Source: Trema orientale (taxonomy: Eukaryota > Streptophyta > Magnoliopsida > Rosales > Cannabaceae). From it: a stretch of 64,000 nt of DNA. The notes below the pieces were generated by a model that saw nothing but the letters and a program-made list of their open reading frames with translations, was not told the origin of the DNA and made no database searches. The stretch's first letter is position 1. Each line of letters starts with the position of its first letter. Below, in pieces: positions 1 to 12,808 of the stretch. Position numbers and translations under genes: made by a program. The stretch covers positions 1,352,185-1,416,184 of the forward strand of contig JXTC01000004.1 in NCBI GenBank assembly GCA_002914845.1, written 5' to 3'.

Positions 1-354
1 TTTTTTTTAATTAATTGATTTCTTGATTATATTAATTGGGTTATTATTTTTTCCAGATTGGTATTAGAGATTTTAGGTTTTTATTGCCACCGGATTAAGA
101 ATGGTGAAAATCGATGTGAATTATTTTGGGGAAATTGAAAGTTTGTTTCGTAGTTTGTCAGATTTGAACTGTTCCCTTTTCTCCTTGTGATTCTTATTTC
201 ATCTTTCTAATTTGTTTATGGTTTATGTGCATATATATATATATATGTATGGATATAATATGCGTAAATCTTAGATCCTTATTTCTGTGGTTATGATTAT
301 GGATTCTGTGAATTTCAGGCAATTGATTTTGAAAAATTTGTTGGGTTTTTAGAG

Positions 355-1035
355 ATGGAAGGTGGGTTAGGAGAATCAACTAGTGTACCACCACCTCAAA
401 GCCCTTCTTGCTCTGGCAATGGTGCCAATGACGCGGGTGATTTCGAATGCAATATTTGCTTCGAATTAGCTCAAGACCCTATTGTTACTCTCTGTGGTCA
501 CCTCTTTTGCTGGCCCTGTCTATACAGATGGCTTCACCATCACTCACATTCACAGGAATGCCCGGTTTGTAAGGCTCTTGTAGAAGAGGAGAAGTTGGTG
601 CCCCTTTATGGCCGTGGCAAAACGCAGTCCGACCCGAGATCGAAATCCTATCCGGGTATTGATATTCCTCATCGCCCGTCTGGCCAGAGGCCGGAAACCG
701 CTCCTCCGCCGGATGCAAATCAGTTTGCCAATTATGGTTTTGGATTCATGGGGGGATTTGTACCCATGGCAACTGCAAGGATTGGCAACTTCACTTTAGC
801 CACTGCTTTTGGTGGACTGATACCATCTCTGTTTAACATACAGTTTCATGGGTTCCCTGATGCTACTGTCTATGGCACAACTTCTGGTTTTCCTTACGGA
901 TTCCATTCGTTTCATGGTGGCCATGCTCACGGGTTCCCCCAACCGTCAAGTCGGGGTCAGCAGGCTGATAACGTTTTGAAGAACCTTCTTTTGGTTATTG
1001 GAGTATTTGTGATCCTTGCTCTGCTTTGCTGGTAA
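355..1035 (+). CDS. RNF5/RMA-type RING E3 ubiquitin ligase, C-terminal membrane anchor
   Basis: The single-exon coding region gives 226 residues. A C3HC4 RING lies at residues 32-72, with ligands C32, C35, C47, H49, C52, C55, C69 and C72, all present and correctly spaced. The conserved stretch after the RING (LVPLYGRG) is typical of the RNF5/RNF185/RMA family. The middle is rich in Gly, Phe and His, and residues about 206-226 form one hydrophobic tail segment, so a tail-anchored ER membrane protein is expected. Family members transfer ubiquitin from E2 enzymes to misfolded or regulated membrane proteins in ER-associated degradation. The ATG is the first in this frame after likely 5'-UTR intron acceptors (ttttttccag near 55, aatttcag near 318). 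From memory the closest Arabidopsis relative is the At1g19310 type, also about 226 residues. Family call is secure; the substrate is unknown. Confidence 0.93.
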   Translation: MEGGLGESTSVPPPQSPSCSGNGANDAGDFECNICFELAQDPIVTLCGHLFCWPCLYRWLHHHSHSQECPVCKALVEEEKLVPLYGRGKTQSDPRSKSYPGIDIPHRPSGQRPETAPPPDANQFANYGFGFMGGFVPMATARIGNFTLATAFGGLIPSLFNIQFHGFPDATVYGTTSGFPYGFHSFHGGHAHGFPQPSSRGQQADNVLKNLLLVIGVFVILALLCW

Positions 1036-1250
1036 CTCTTAATCTGCTTGTAGAAGTCAAAGACTCAAAATCAAATCCTTGGTGGTACTTAGAATTCTCA
1101 CTTTTGTACGTGTAAATACATTAGCTTTGTGGTTAACCTCTCGTGCTTCCAAAATGTTTCCTTGTGTTTTTTCTTGTCACTCAATTGTGTTATGAGTATA
1201 TGAACCTATGTTTTCATTATAAATGTCTAGCTAGTATCTCTCTTCTCCTC
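1036..1250 (+). other. Probable 3' UTR of the RING gene
   Basis: T-rich sequence directly after the stop codon, typical of a plant 3' UTR. No canonical AATAAA was seen, so the end is a guess. Confidence 0.3.
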
Positions 1251-2440
1251 GCACGATTTTGTGATTTCAATTCTGCTCCAGTGGAATCAGCTTTATGAGT
1301 GTTCAGTTTGATTTTGTGATTTTCTTTTACATGAATTGACATATCCAATTACTTTGTAGTCTTTGGCATCCCTGCTCTGCTGGTAACAAAAGTTCCAAGT
1401 AATGTTTCTCTATCGCCTTTTCCATGAAGACGGGAAGTGAAGAATTGTTTTTTATCTTGTGAGATCTTTCGAGTTTTGAATTAGCAAAAGGAAGAAGAGT
1501 ATGATACAGTGGATTGTTCTGATTAACTTTTTTCTATTGTGGATGGCCGTACAAGGCCTGCCTAATTTAGTCAAGTCTGATTTAGATGGTGATGTTGTTT
1601 GTTGGCGTATTAGCGTGCTAAATCCAAGTGATAGCTGATAGGTCGATGAGTTTGGGCCACCACATTGGTAGGTAGAAGTTTAAAGAATTGTGCTACCCGT
1701 CACTGCTAGTTAGCTAGCTACCAATTGAGGTCTTATTATATTAGCCAAAAGCTAGATGTAAGTGTCTTATTTCTCTTATTAAAATTTAAAGCTCTAAAAA
1801 TTATATTTTTGGCTTAATTTTGCTGAAGTTTTCCAGTTTGGTAATCTATGGTGAATTTGGTGGATTGATTGAGAGAGAGGTGGTTGTGATCGTCGTGCCA
1901 TGTTAGCTCGGGATTGGCTAAATGGGTTTTCTTTTTGCCTAGTCATGTGCGCCGAGGCATGTAAATTCTTTTTCCACCTTTTTGTGTGAGAAAAGTAAAT
2001 TTGACTATTCACTTTTCACGGTTAAGAGGTTTGATTCTTTACGAGAAAAGCTCTGGCGTTCGAGTTGGCAGGGGCCACACGGCATTGAGATCCAGAAGTC
2101 AAAATATAGCAGAAGAGTGTGAATGTGGGATAAGAATTAAGAAAAGGTTTATAGCAGTAATTTGGGCCAAAATGACTCTTTATATATTTTCAAGATAACC
2201 TTATTAAAACCTTTTCACTCTTTATATATTATTAATTTGGTTGTCAAAAAAAAAAAAAAAGAGACAACCTTATGAAAACTGTCATCAAGTTTATGACCGG
2301 TAGTCACTACTCGGTAGTAGTTAAGATTCGGAGTATTTTGGACTTAATCATCTTTTGAAAAGTGTTTTGATAAATGATTTTACAATGAGTGTCCGTATCC
2401 TAATAATAGTGATACGTTTACAATAATTGCAATTAGTAGT
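1251..2440. other. Intergenic spacer, no gene recognised
   Basis: AT-rich spacer containing only short reading frames without recognisable domains. A poly-A run lies near 2247-2261. Confidence 0.5.
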
Positions 2441-2449
2441 AATTGAGTA

Positions 2450-2605
2450 ATGCTAAGACAACATTACATGACAGATTGATTATAATTACATTTTAATTGA
2501 GACCTATATGATATTTAATTTATTGATTATAATCACCAAGTACCGGAATTATACACAATTGGATATTACTAATGTCCTGTAATATTGTTTGTAGTTATTA
2601 TATGT
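2450..2605. repeat. Probable small MITE with imperfect inverted ends
   Basis: The left end (taatgctaagacaacattac) is an imperfect reverse complement of the right end (gtaatattgtttgtagttatta). The enclosed segment of about 155 bases is AT-rich and non-coding. It resembles in style the small elements near 22983 and 59078. No clean target-site duplication was identified. Confidence 0.4.
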
Positions 2606-2615
2606 AGTGATTATA

Positions 2616-3380
2616 AATTTATCAATTTTCTACGACCATCTAACCATTATTATTATAATGACTACTTGCACACACTTAGAAAGGTCATTTTAGTCCAAAT
2701 TACTCCAAATCGTGTCTATTTTTCCACGAAGGATGATCGATGACTGCAAGGAATAGCTTCCATATCCCACAATCGATCGACTGTTGTTTCTTTTGTTACC
2801 TTACTCGAGAAAATCACTCATGTAAAGAGCATGCAAATGGGCCTGACCTATATAGGCCCAAATTGCGTAGCCTTTAAAGGGCCGAACCCTCTGATCTGTC
2901 TGCAAATCGTATATTCGTTTCTTAGTTAATTCTCCGTTTGATTCCAGTTACAATTAGATTAGTGGAAGCAATGATACAATAACTTCTCCTATTTCCATTG
3001 GCTAAACTTATTTCTTTCCTTGATAGTTTTTCTTAGCTAAATATTCCAAAAAAAAAAGAGAGAGAAAAAGATGGCATTATTGTGTGGTCACACCAATCTT
3101 CAATGTTGAAAATTCAAGCTTCCTTCACCAAAAAAAAAAAAAAAAAAAAAAGGAAAAGATTTCAAGTTGAAATCACATTCCCTTGTTCTTTATCAAATCT
3201 TTATTTCCTTTAATTTTTTGAAAGGACATTGGGAAGTGTGCACCTTGGACTGTAGTTCCTCACTGACGATAGTTGGCAAATTGGTCCTAGCATGGGGGGA
3301 CGTCGATTGATCACAAATCACAACTGGCATTTTTTATTTTTTTATTTTCTTATTATTCCTACCATTATTATTATTATTAT
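2616..3380. other. Intergenic spacer with homopolymer runs
   Basis: Non-coding spacer with a poly-A run near 3129-3151 and a TTA/ATT microsatellite near 3363-3383. Nothing else was recognised. Confidence 0.5.
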
Positions 3381-3383
3381 TAT

Positions 3384-4259
3384 GGGACAATATCCAGAAA
3401 AACCCACCATTTTTAGTATTTTATTAAAAAAAAAAACAATGTCCTTTTTATTTATACCAAACTAAACCTTCAATTTATATTTTCATATCAAATAAGACTG
3501 GACCTACATATTTAGTCAAAATTAGAACTTTAGTTTGTTGAAAAATACAATTTTATCCTTTAAACTCATAAAACATATATTAAAACTAAAAAAATATTGA
3601 AACCAATTACTTTTGTCTTTCTTTTTAAAAAAAAATATATTTTAAGTAAAAATAATAATAATTAAANAAACTAATAAATATTGAAACCAATTATTATTGT
3701 CTTTTTTAAAAAAAAATATATTTTAAGTAAAAATAATAATAATTAAAAATAAAAAGAGTTTCAACCATTCAAAATAATTAAAAAAAAAAAAAGAATGACA
3801 AAAGTTAAAAAAAAATTATTGTTTTTTTCTTATTTTTTTCAAGAGTTTAAATTAATCAAAATAATTAATTTCTTTTACAAGAAAAAAGAGAACGACAAAA
3901 AATTTTAAAAAAATCTCGATTTTTTTTTTCTTTTTTTAATCATTTTAAGTGAAAACAATTAAATATTGAAAGGAAAAAGAATAACAAAACTTTTTATTTT
4001 TAATAATTATTATATTCACCTAAAATATATTTTTTTTAAATGAATGTCATTAATAATTGATTTCAATATTTACAATTTTTTACATATGTTTTATGAGTTT
4101 AAAGGGTAAAATTATTCTTTTCAACAAACTAAAGTTCCAATTTTGACTAAAATATGTGAATTTGGTTCTATTTGATAAGAACATGCAAAGATGAAAAGGT
4201 GTAGGTTTTATTTTTTGATAAAACACTAAAGATGGTGAGATTTTTTTTTTTTTTGGCCC
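3384..4259. mobile_element. Large fold-back (long inverted repeat) MITE-like element
   Basis: The two halves are near mirror images. The left arm reads gggacaatatccag, then ccaccatttttagt, later agaactttagtttgttgaaa and aaactcataaaacatat. The right arm carries the reverse complements in mirrored order: atatgttttatgagttt, ttcaacaaactaaagttcc, actaaagatggtgag and ggccct. Each arm is roughly 300 bases or more, with an A/T-rich centre. The left arm also contains a direct duplication of about 85 bases (two copies of a unit around tattgaaaccaatta). No reading frame with a transposase was seen, so it is non-autonomous. Superfamily unassigned. Confidence 0.65.
3667..3667. other. Ambiguous base (n)
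   Basis: One undetermined base inside the A-rich left arm of the fold-back element, probably a sequencing ambiguity in the repeat. Confidence 0.95.
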
Positions 4260-4260
4260 T

Positions 4261-6763
4261 TCTTATTTTTTGAGCATTCTTGTACCATTTTCAATCAAAA
4301 CCTGGCTGATCGGCCAATTGCTTCTAATATTGGATTACGACAGGAAACTAAAGAAAAGGCAAAAAGATAAGAAGAAAAAAAAAAGAGAAGCAGCCCCATC
4401 AATTACTTTCAGCAAAGATAAATACAAATAACAACCATATCAACTAATATAGAATTAAGATTCAGAACCACGCAACAAATTAAAGAAAAATCAATAAATG
4501 AAAACAAGATTTAAACGTAGTCCTATAAGCAGTGACGATGGTTATTTATATAGTATAATATATATGTATATACAAATAAACTATATATGTCTTTGTAAAA
4601 GCAAGTCTAGAGGGAAGAACATATGTTCGGGTTTTGAATCAAAATATCATTGAGCTGTAGCACGCCCATGTGGTCATAGTAACCAACTTGTTATGTTACT
4701 AGTATAATAGCAACAACTATTTTTCGAATATTCGGTTGCCAGATTGATCAAGACCTTGAATGATAACGACATGAAGTTTTATTAGAAAAAAAAGATAATA
4801 ATGACGGGGCAGTTAATCTTTTGAACTCTGTTATAAGTGATCTTATTTTGACGCCTATAAACAAAAATCATATTTGATCTTCACGTGGGTATTATATATG
4901 TGGATTAGTAATTTTTTATAGTTCTGAAATGAAAAACGTGATAGTAAAAAGCCTTTTAAAATCTAATCAAGTAAAAAATCTTTCTCTGGAACTTGTTTTT
5001 TTTTTTTTAATTTTTATTTTTTTATAATATATATGAATTGTCACGCTTAATATGCTATATATAATGTGAATTTGTTAATCTTCATTCGCTCTAATAGGAA
5101 GTTAAATGTATATTAGTCGGCATATTTCATAGAATGATGGAATTATACAACTAATAAAGAGCCTAAAGTACTAATAATAATATAAATGCCTGGCTATTTT
5201 AATTACTTTTTTTGTTCGTTTGTCCTTGGTTAATTTCGTCTATATTTGTTGAGAAATAAATTATATATAAATATGGTAAATTATGCAGGTGTTTTCTAAT
5301 AATTGTTACTAGTCGTTACTTTTTTTTTTTTTTTTTTGAATACATATGCACATTACATACAAACGAATCCTCGTTAAATCTAATAATTGTTACTAGTCGT
5401 TACTTTTTTTTTTTAATACATATGTACATATATGCAAACGAAACCTCGTTACATCGGACGTGCTTAGCTGGATGAAAGTTATCCGTTTTTAACTTCCATA
5501 TTTGATGTTTATAATATACACATTGCATTTTTCTTTTCTAGGAATTATAAATGCCAGATTTGGGTATTTATTTCTTTCTTTGTTATTATTTTTTCGTTCT
5601 CCATAGTGACATGCCATATTTGAGTTTGAGCATGCGGAGTATGGGCAAGTGTACATGCCAGGGGTGAAGTACGGAATTACGCTTCACTCATCATTTATAT
5701 ATATCCCATAATATGATTGCAGGCTCTGGCCTGCTTTCCAGTTTCTATAGTCTATAATTCCTTACCGGCCTTGGTTGGACTATGTATGTATAGAATTTAA
5801 TACGGAGAAATCATTTACACTCAAAATTAATTAAGGAGAAAAAATATTCTTTCTTTAGTATATAGATATCTATGTGTATATACGTATATATATATATAGC
5901 ACTAATTCAATAAGTATTTTTTTTAGGTATTATTTTGCTCAATTAAAATTCATAACTACATCTATTCGTAGTAAAAGATAAAGAGAAAAAGCATTAAATA
6001 TCTCTAAAAAAAATGTTATTTATTTTTATTATTATTATTTTTTTCAACTACTCAAATCATGTTGTTGACTATTAAATAATGATTCAATGGCTTTAAAAAA
6101 AGCTATAAATAGGTTTTAAAAAAGAAAAAAGACGTACTGAATTATGATCTATATATATATATGTATTACTTTAGCTTTTGACAAGAAAAGGAAATTACAT
6201 TCTTTTTTAGTTTTTTTAAGGAAGGAAATTAGTTACTTAGGACTCTGATAAATTCCTAATAGTACGGCAATAATCCGTTGAAAACTAGGCCTCCGTAAAA
6301 TGTTTATTAGTTTTGGGTTGTAATCCAAAAGCATATGGTTTTTGATGAAATTCAAGGGAAATTTTTTTTTTTCACCTTTTTCCCTGGTGCTGATATTTCT
6401 AAATCATTTATGTGTAATATGCTGCTTGAGGAAACTGGTGGCGTATGCTTTGCTCTTTTGCCGGACACACCTTGCATGTTGGTCTACTTTGACTCGATCA
6501 TTGACTATAATTGAGGAGTCTAATACTTACGGAAAAAGTCCTTAAATTGTTTGGGATTTTCTTTGAATTTTCCATTTATTTGTTAGAGTCCCACCGAGAA
6601 CATTTTGTTGTGTTAGGCTTTGTACGGTTTTTCTCCGTGTTTCAATCATGGTACACCGGATTGCCACTAGTTAGTTTGGCAGAGTTTGATTTCTATATAC
6701 ACACATGTAAATCCAAAAAAGAGTTAATCACGGCCTTAGCACAATGCCACGTTATTTAATGCA

Positions 6764-6766
<3 letters not shown>
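4261..6766. other. Intergenic spacer, no gene recognised
   Basis: AT-rich DNA with only short spurious frames. A local duplication is visible: ttgttactagtcgttact followed by a T-run occurs near 5305 and again near 5385. Confidence 0.5.

Positions 6767-6827
<61 letters not shown>
6767..6827. repeat. (AT)n microsatellite
   Basis: Uninterrupted alternating AT for about 60 bases. Confidence 0.95.
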
Positions 6828-6830
<3 letters not shown>

Positions 6831-9800
6831 GACTGCTCATTTGTAATACTAACAACCTGCTAATTTTATCAGATTACTTTAAAGTGGCTTTTAAATGGTA
6901 AATATATTTGGCAATGTTCCGTATTATGTGTAACTAGATGTACTCAAACAATAAAGGTTAAAAAAAAACGGGAAAAGTATGAAGCTAGAGCATGCCATCA
7001 ATATTTGCGCCAAGCTTACAATATTTTGACCAAACATACAGATCATATTTTCTGAATTAATTTATGTGCATCGATCTAATATTAAGAATATATCTAATTC
7101 TAGAAATATAATTATACAAATTAAAGTTAATGCACCAAGAAATGCTACTTACACACATGTTTAAAACTCTAGTTTTCTTCCCAAAAATAAGAAAATTATT
7201 TTAGAATATGATACTATAAGTAATAAGTGGCACAGTATAGACTAGGAGATAAACATTAGCTCAATTTTAGTTCATCTTTACATCGACCGTGGGAAAAAGA
7301 CAGAGAGTTATTGCATAATAAGTTTGATAGTCCAAATCATGATTGAAACGCGGAACCAAATAGTCAAGCTACTGAATCCCTGAGTTTACTATCCTGATGA
7401 CCTAATAGAGACGCGTTTCACACGCTGCAAAATTACTCTTATTAATAACAGGTACGTAATTCGTACCATATCTTATACATAAAAATATTTAAATTGTTTT
7501 GCAAAAAGACAAATTAAGTATAGACAAACAGAGATGATCATCTTCATCGCCTTATTTCATTAAGCTGACTTTTTGGCCACCTCTTGCCCCCACAATATTC
7601 GGTGTCGGTGACACCGGCCCCCTGATACGCTAAGAGATTTAATTAATAACATACAGAATAACTTCATTTCAAAAATAAATAAATAAATAAATAAATAACA
7701 TACAGAACTCATAATCCCCCGCGGTAAAAATTGAAAATTTAAAAACAAGTGAAGACAAAAAGAGGAACCCAAGAATTAGGGAATGTGAAATAAAAGAGGT
7801 GAATTTATAAGTACGTACGTTCAAATTTATAAAGTAATTTAATTTTTTTTAGAAGTTAGCTTTTGGCTTGCTTAGCCTAGAAGTAACTTCTTAAGCTTGT
7901 TTAGATGAAAAATCAGAATTTTGGGTTTGGAAGTCTTCTAAAGAAAATAGAGCACATGACTTTCTCAAGAAGAGTTTTAATAAAAACACATAAAGTTATA
8001 TATTTTGAGGTTACATTAAGATTTGATCCTATTTTCAGGTTTATCTCTATTTTAATGAATTGTCACAAAATATATGATTTATGTCATCAAAAGCTCTTTT
8101 GATGTATACCATCCAAATAATATACCCGTAATAATTATGGCAGTCCATCTGTTAGAAAAAAGAAAAAAGAAAAAAGAAAAAAGGGTGCTGTGGGGTTTAA
8201 TTGGTAATTCAATTTTAATTCTTTTTTTAAAAAAGAAGATAAGTGTAGAAGGAACTGAAAGTGAAATCACCCTCATAATTGGAATTTGGAAATAATGTTG
8301 CTTTGCCGCGGTTTGGCATGTGTGGCACATGGTTAGCTCGGTTTACACAAAAAGAAAGCTTGAAATAAATACATAATATACTCTATATAGAGAATAAAGG
8401 CAGGCGGGTGGAAGGAAGGCGTATTGATCATCTCTATATCTATAATATTTTTCAAAAAAATACTTGATACTTATGAAAGGGCATGTGAACTTCACATGCC
8501 ATTCAATGATATATGTATACAGCCGGAGTTGTATTTTAGCTATTTATGAATTATGGGATAATAAGTTTTACTATATATCCCTTGAAAGACTGTTTTTGGC
8601 TACATTGATAGTACTAGCCACTGTGTGCATGCATATGTACACTTATGGGGTTCACACATTTGAGATACTTCTTAAATAGTTCGAGTCTTTAATTCATACA
8701 TATCAGTTTTTCTCGAACACTTTTGCAAGAGATCATAAAACAATCTAATTAAAGTCTTCTCCAACTATTATCTTCTCTAAATTAAATTTAGTACATGTTG
8801 TGACACAATGACTTCTGGCTTTCATCATATTGACGCATGTCCTTAATTTATTAAATTCCTGTGTCTCTTTTTTTTAAAAAAAAAAGATTTCATTAATTTC
8901 TCTTTCTAATAGCAAGATTTGACTCCAATTGGCAATTGTAAAATCTTTAACGTAATTGCAGATACAGACAAATTAATGATGAGACATGCATGCTATCAAA
9001 TCCCTAAAGTTTAACTCCCAAAATATATTAATTAGCCCATTAATTTACCGAAACTCTCTGTAGTTAGTACTCTTTTACTACATGACTTTAATTTTCAAGA
9101 TTTTATAACAATAAATGAGATCGTTTATTTTGTCATGAGTTACTATGTTAGGAAGCAACTAATGACAAACTTCAATAAATATATATGAGATGTGGGATAA
9201 ATAATTAGAAGAAGACGGTTGAGCATACGCTTCAGTCTTTATCAAAAGAAAACCCACCATCCAAACTCATTAATGATAGCGGAGTGACACGGAAAAAGGA
9301 TATATTTGAAAAGGATAATACTAGGATACAAGATTTATAAAGTATTGTACCTTAACTAAGACTACTAAGATGCATCTACTAATATAAGTTACCAAGATTT
9401 ATCAATTCAAATGAACACAAACCCAAAGCCAAACAAGAATATTTCATCTTTCTATTCACATATATTCACATGATATCAAAATAAATATCAACCAAAATTT
9501 CATCTTTTAATTAAAAATCGGAAAAAATAAAGAAAAACCGACCTCAGGACCGCTGATGTTGAGCCATAATGCAAATTAGGGAGTCAAAAATAGTGGATTG
9601 ACGTGATTGTGTTTGGGACAAACGATATTGTATTTCTTAAACCCAACAAGAAATGAGAAAACAAGAAAGACTAAAATTAAAAATGTAAATAAGTAGATAA
9701 ATAAAAAACCTCAAAACTGTAAATGTCTAAGTAGGCAGAAGTTTATGAAGGGGAAAGAAAACAAAGTCAGCAAGAATTTCTTTGCCAAAATAAAAAAAAA

Positions 9801-12680
9801 AAGCAACTAGATAGAAATATATATTTATTTTATTGTGATAATCTTTTCTAAAATTAACATTATAAAGTATGTTTTTAAAGAATACCTCCTTGAAAATAAA
9901 TGAATAAAAAATAAGATATTAAAATATTAAAAGACCACTTACAATAGTAACAACTAACAAGTCGGTTTTCACTTACTGCAATGAGCTTTTTCTAAACTTT
10001 TTTATACAAGAGAAAGATATTAAATCAAAATTGTCAATATTTTATTTTTTTGTTCTTAAAAGAAATCTCTATCCTTCTAAGTTCTGAGCTTTAATATTTC
10101 CATTTTCTAAATAGTTAGCTAGAGTTTCGTTTTTAAGTTTGGCTAGCTGTCTATTTCTATTTTAAGAAACGACCAAGAAATGTTCCTCATTTGTCAGTCC
10201 AGGTGGCAAAATCTGGGCCCCGTTTCACTGGTTACGTGGCAAAGCTTTTACAAGTGGTTACTTTGGACTTTGGAGATCATTAAAGTCGAAGTAAAATCAG
10301 TGACCGTACAATCTGATCAGCTGGGCGAAATTGCTTACACAATTTTCTTGTTGGAAAATTACCGAAGTGTCTTCATCACTCATGAGCTAAGTACCAAGTT
10401 AGCTTGGGATTCGCATTAAATGTTCCACAAAATATCCGGAACAAGAAAGTCGACGAAATATAAACGCGATGGAGACCTCTTTTCCATATTATCACATTTT
10501 TTTTGAAAGGTTGAATATTATGACAATAATTCACAAAACTAACTTTATTTGTTAACTTAAAAGGAAAGCAAATATGAGACAACTCATTACATTGTAAACG
10601 TCTAGTACATATTACGATCATATCTAATTAAGGGGATAAGATTTCGGGAAATCACTTGTCAGTATATTAGATATAAGATGAGTTTTATTTTTCAGCGAAA
10701 AATGACAAATACAGGTATATTTGTGCGTGTGTAAATTTTATACATATATGAACGAAAATCGTTTTTAATTAAACAAACAACCTTATCAAGAAGGGTTAAT
10801 ATTTGAATATAGTGCTATACTGTTAATTAACTAATCATACTTTAATGACTGTTTTTTGACTATATAACAAATCAAAGGACACAAGGTAGGAATAATCCCA
10901 AGCATTAGTCGCTCTCATTTGACTAGGTGAGAAAAAAATAGCGAATTGTACATGATACCAGTTGATGCCAGTATATAAGAAATTGACAAATATCTTAACT
11001 TGTGTGATATATATAATTTGTGAGAAGAATGATATTCATTGATTTGTTTGGTTCCACCTTTTAAGAGAAGAAACAAATTAAGCTTAGAATCAAGTTTAAG
11101 TCAAAGTTTGAAGCTTAGAAATCAATTAAGTACAATTTCCGTAACCTACGAATGTTTTTTAATTATATGCAATTTCTTTTAACTTTCTTTGGGAGAGGAT
11201 TCCTCTTATTGGAAGGTGCAAACTTGCATATCATTTTGATACGCAACCACATAGTAAGTTGCATTGGAGCTTTCCTTGAAGTCGATGGCTCAACTAGGCT
11301 TTGAGAGGTCAGATTTATAGAGTTCCTTAATCCTTACTTATAACACGTACATTCGTACTACTCATAAATCTGATGCTTTGATTTGTCATTTGATGCTCTA
11401 TTAATTTGTCATTTGATGAGCTTTTCTTTTGTTATTATATTAAAAACGTACAAAGTCCTTCTCAAAGTGTACGTATGAAAAAGAGTCTCCAAAAATAATT
11501 GATACTTTGATGGAGAACACCCTTTCATAATTTACATTTGTCAAGATCACATCAAGAATGATGATTATATTAGAATCAAACAGTTTAATGAAATTCGATG
11601 AAAACAAAATATTCCCAAAAAAAATAAATTCAGCATTGATTAGATATTTAGTTTTTAACTATTTTTTATCAGATTTTGGTCGACAAAATTTAGTGACAAG
11701 GCAACTGATTTATTATATTTAAGGATGATTACAGAACGAGTATCGATCGAATACTACCCTATTTACCCCAAAAAGTTATATTCTCACCCTACCTATTTAC
11801 TCGTTCAAAATTGAAAGAAGTATCTTTTACTTTTGATTATAACATATACCTATTCATACTTTTCAAAAAAAAAAAAAATCAGAACATTTTTTATAACGAA
11901 GAAAAAAGAAGAAGGGGCTGACTTGTGTAAAAACTCTATGGGCGTAATTATGAGAGTTTCCAATCCTACTAATGGATGGAGTCATTGAGCTTCCAATCCT
12001 ACTAATGGATTGAGCCATTCGAACAGACCCTAACTCATCGAAAGACTGAGCATATTACCCTAACCCACCATAGTGGGAGAGCCTTGCAAGGTGCTCAAGG
12101 GGGCAAAGGGAATTTAATCTTATGTTTAAACCACACATATCTCGTTTAAATAAAAAAAAGTTAAACCCAAAACAATCAAATGCAAAATTAATTATCTAAT
12201 TCGAAATAAAATGTAATATAAAGCACATATTTATTTTTTCCTATATATTTGATATATTTTCGTTCTTTTTGTTATGAAAATTAATCGGATAGGATGAGAT
12301 GAGTTAATAAGGGCAAATATACGAATACCCTACTCTAAACTCAGATAGACCTTAACCATAAGGGTGAATGAGTAAAATTGCTATCTCTAGTTGTATTGTA
12401 ATTGGTAAAGATTTCACTAGCAACAATCACACCGTTAATGATTAAAAACTTACCGATTTAAATTAGTCCCTTTTACCATTTTCTTTATTTTCACAGTGGA
12501 ATTACCTTATGTATATAAAACGTAATAAGGAGAAAGATAACCAGTTTTGGAATTATTGTTTTAGTATTCTTATTTAAGGACACAAATGGAGACCATTGAC
12601 CTTAAGGCACTTTCCACATTCTAGCGTCTCCCTTTTTAACCAACGTGGGTTCAAAGCCACCAAGAACCCGTAGAAGTGTC
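6828..12680. other. Long intergenic spacer, no gene recognised
   Basis: Nearly 6 kb of AT-rich DNA. Frames in it are short (under 85 codons) and show no known domain. Notable only for an AAAT microsatellite (7672-7698), a GAAAAAA tandem run (8156-8182) and two direct copies of ccaatcctactaatggat near 11960 and 11995. Confidence 0.45.
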
Positions 12681-12684
12681 GTCT

Positions 12685-12808
12685 CTCCCTATTTAGTACC
12701 AAACTCTCTCTCTCTACTCTCTCCCTCTCTCTTTCAAAATATTACTTCAAAAAGGGTCTTCTTTCTTCTTATTCTTCTTCTCAAATCTCCCCATTTCACT
12801 ACACCCAA
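12685..12808 (+). promoter_or_regulatory. Core promoter / CT-rich 5' leader of the GATL gene
   Basis: A TATA-like ctatttagta (about 12689-12698) is followed by a pyrimidine tract of CT repeats (about 12704-12735) and a CTT-rich stretch running to the ATG. Such CT-rich leaders are common just downstream of plant transcription starts. Inferred from position and composition only. Confidence 0.45.

Noticed and set aside
11720..12391. Possible hAT element ending in gctatctctag near 12383-12393
   Set aside because: The right end looks hAT-like, but the matching left end (ttaaggatgattac near 11721) is weak and no 8-bp duplication was found.
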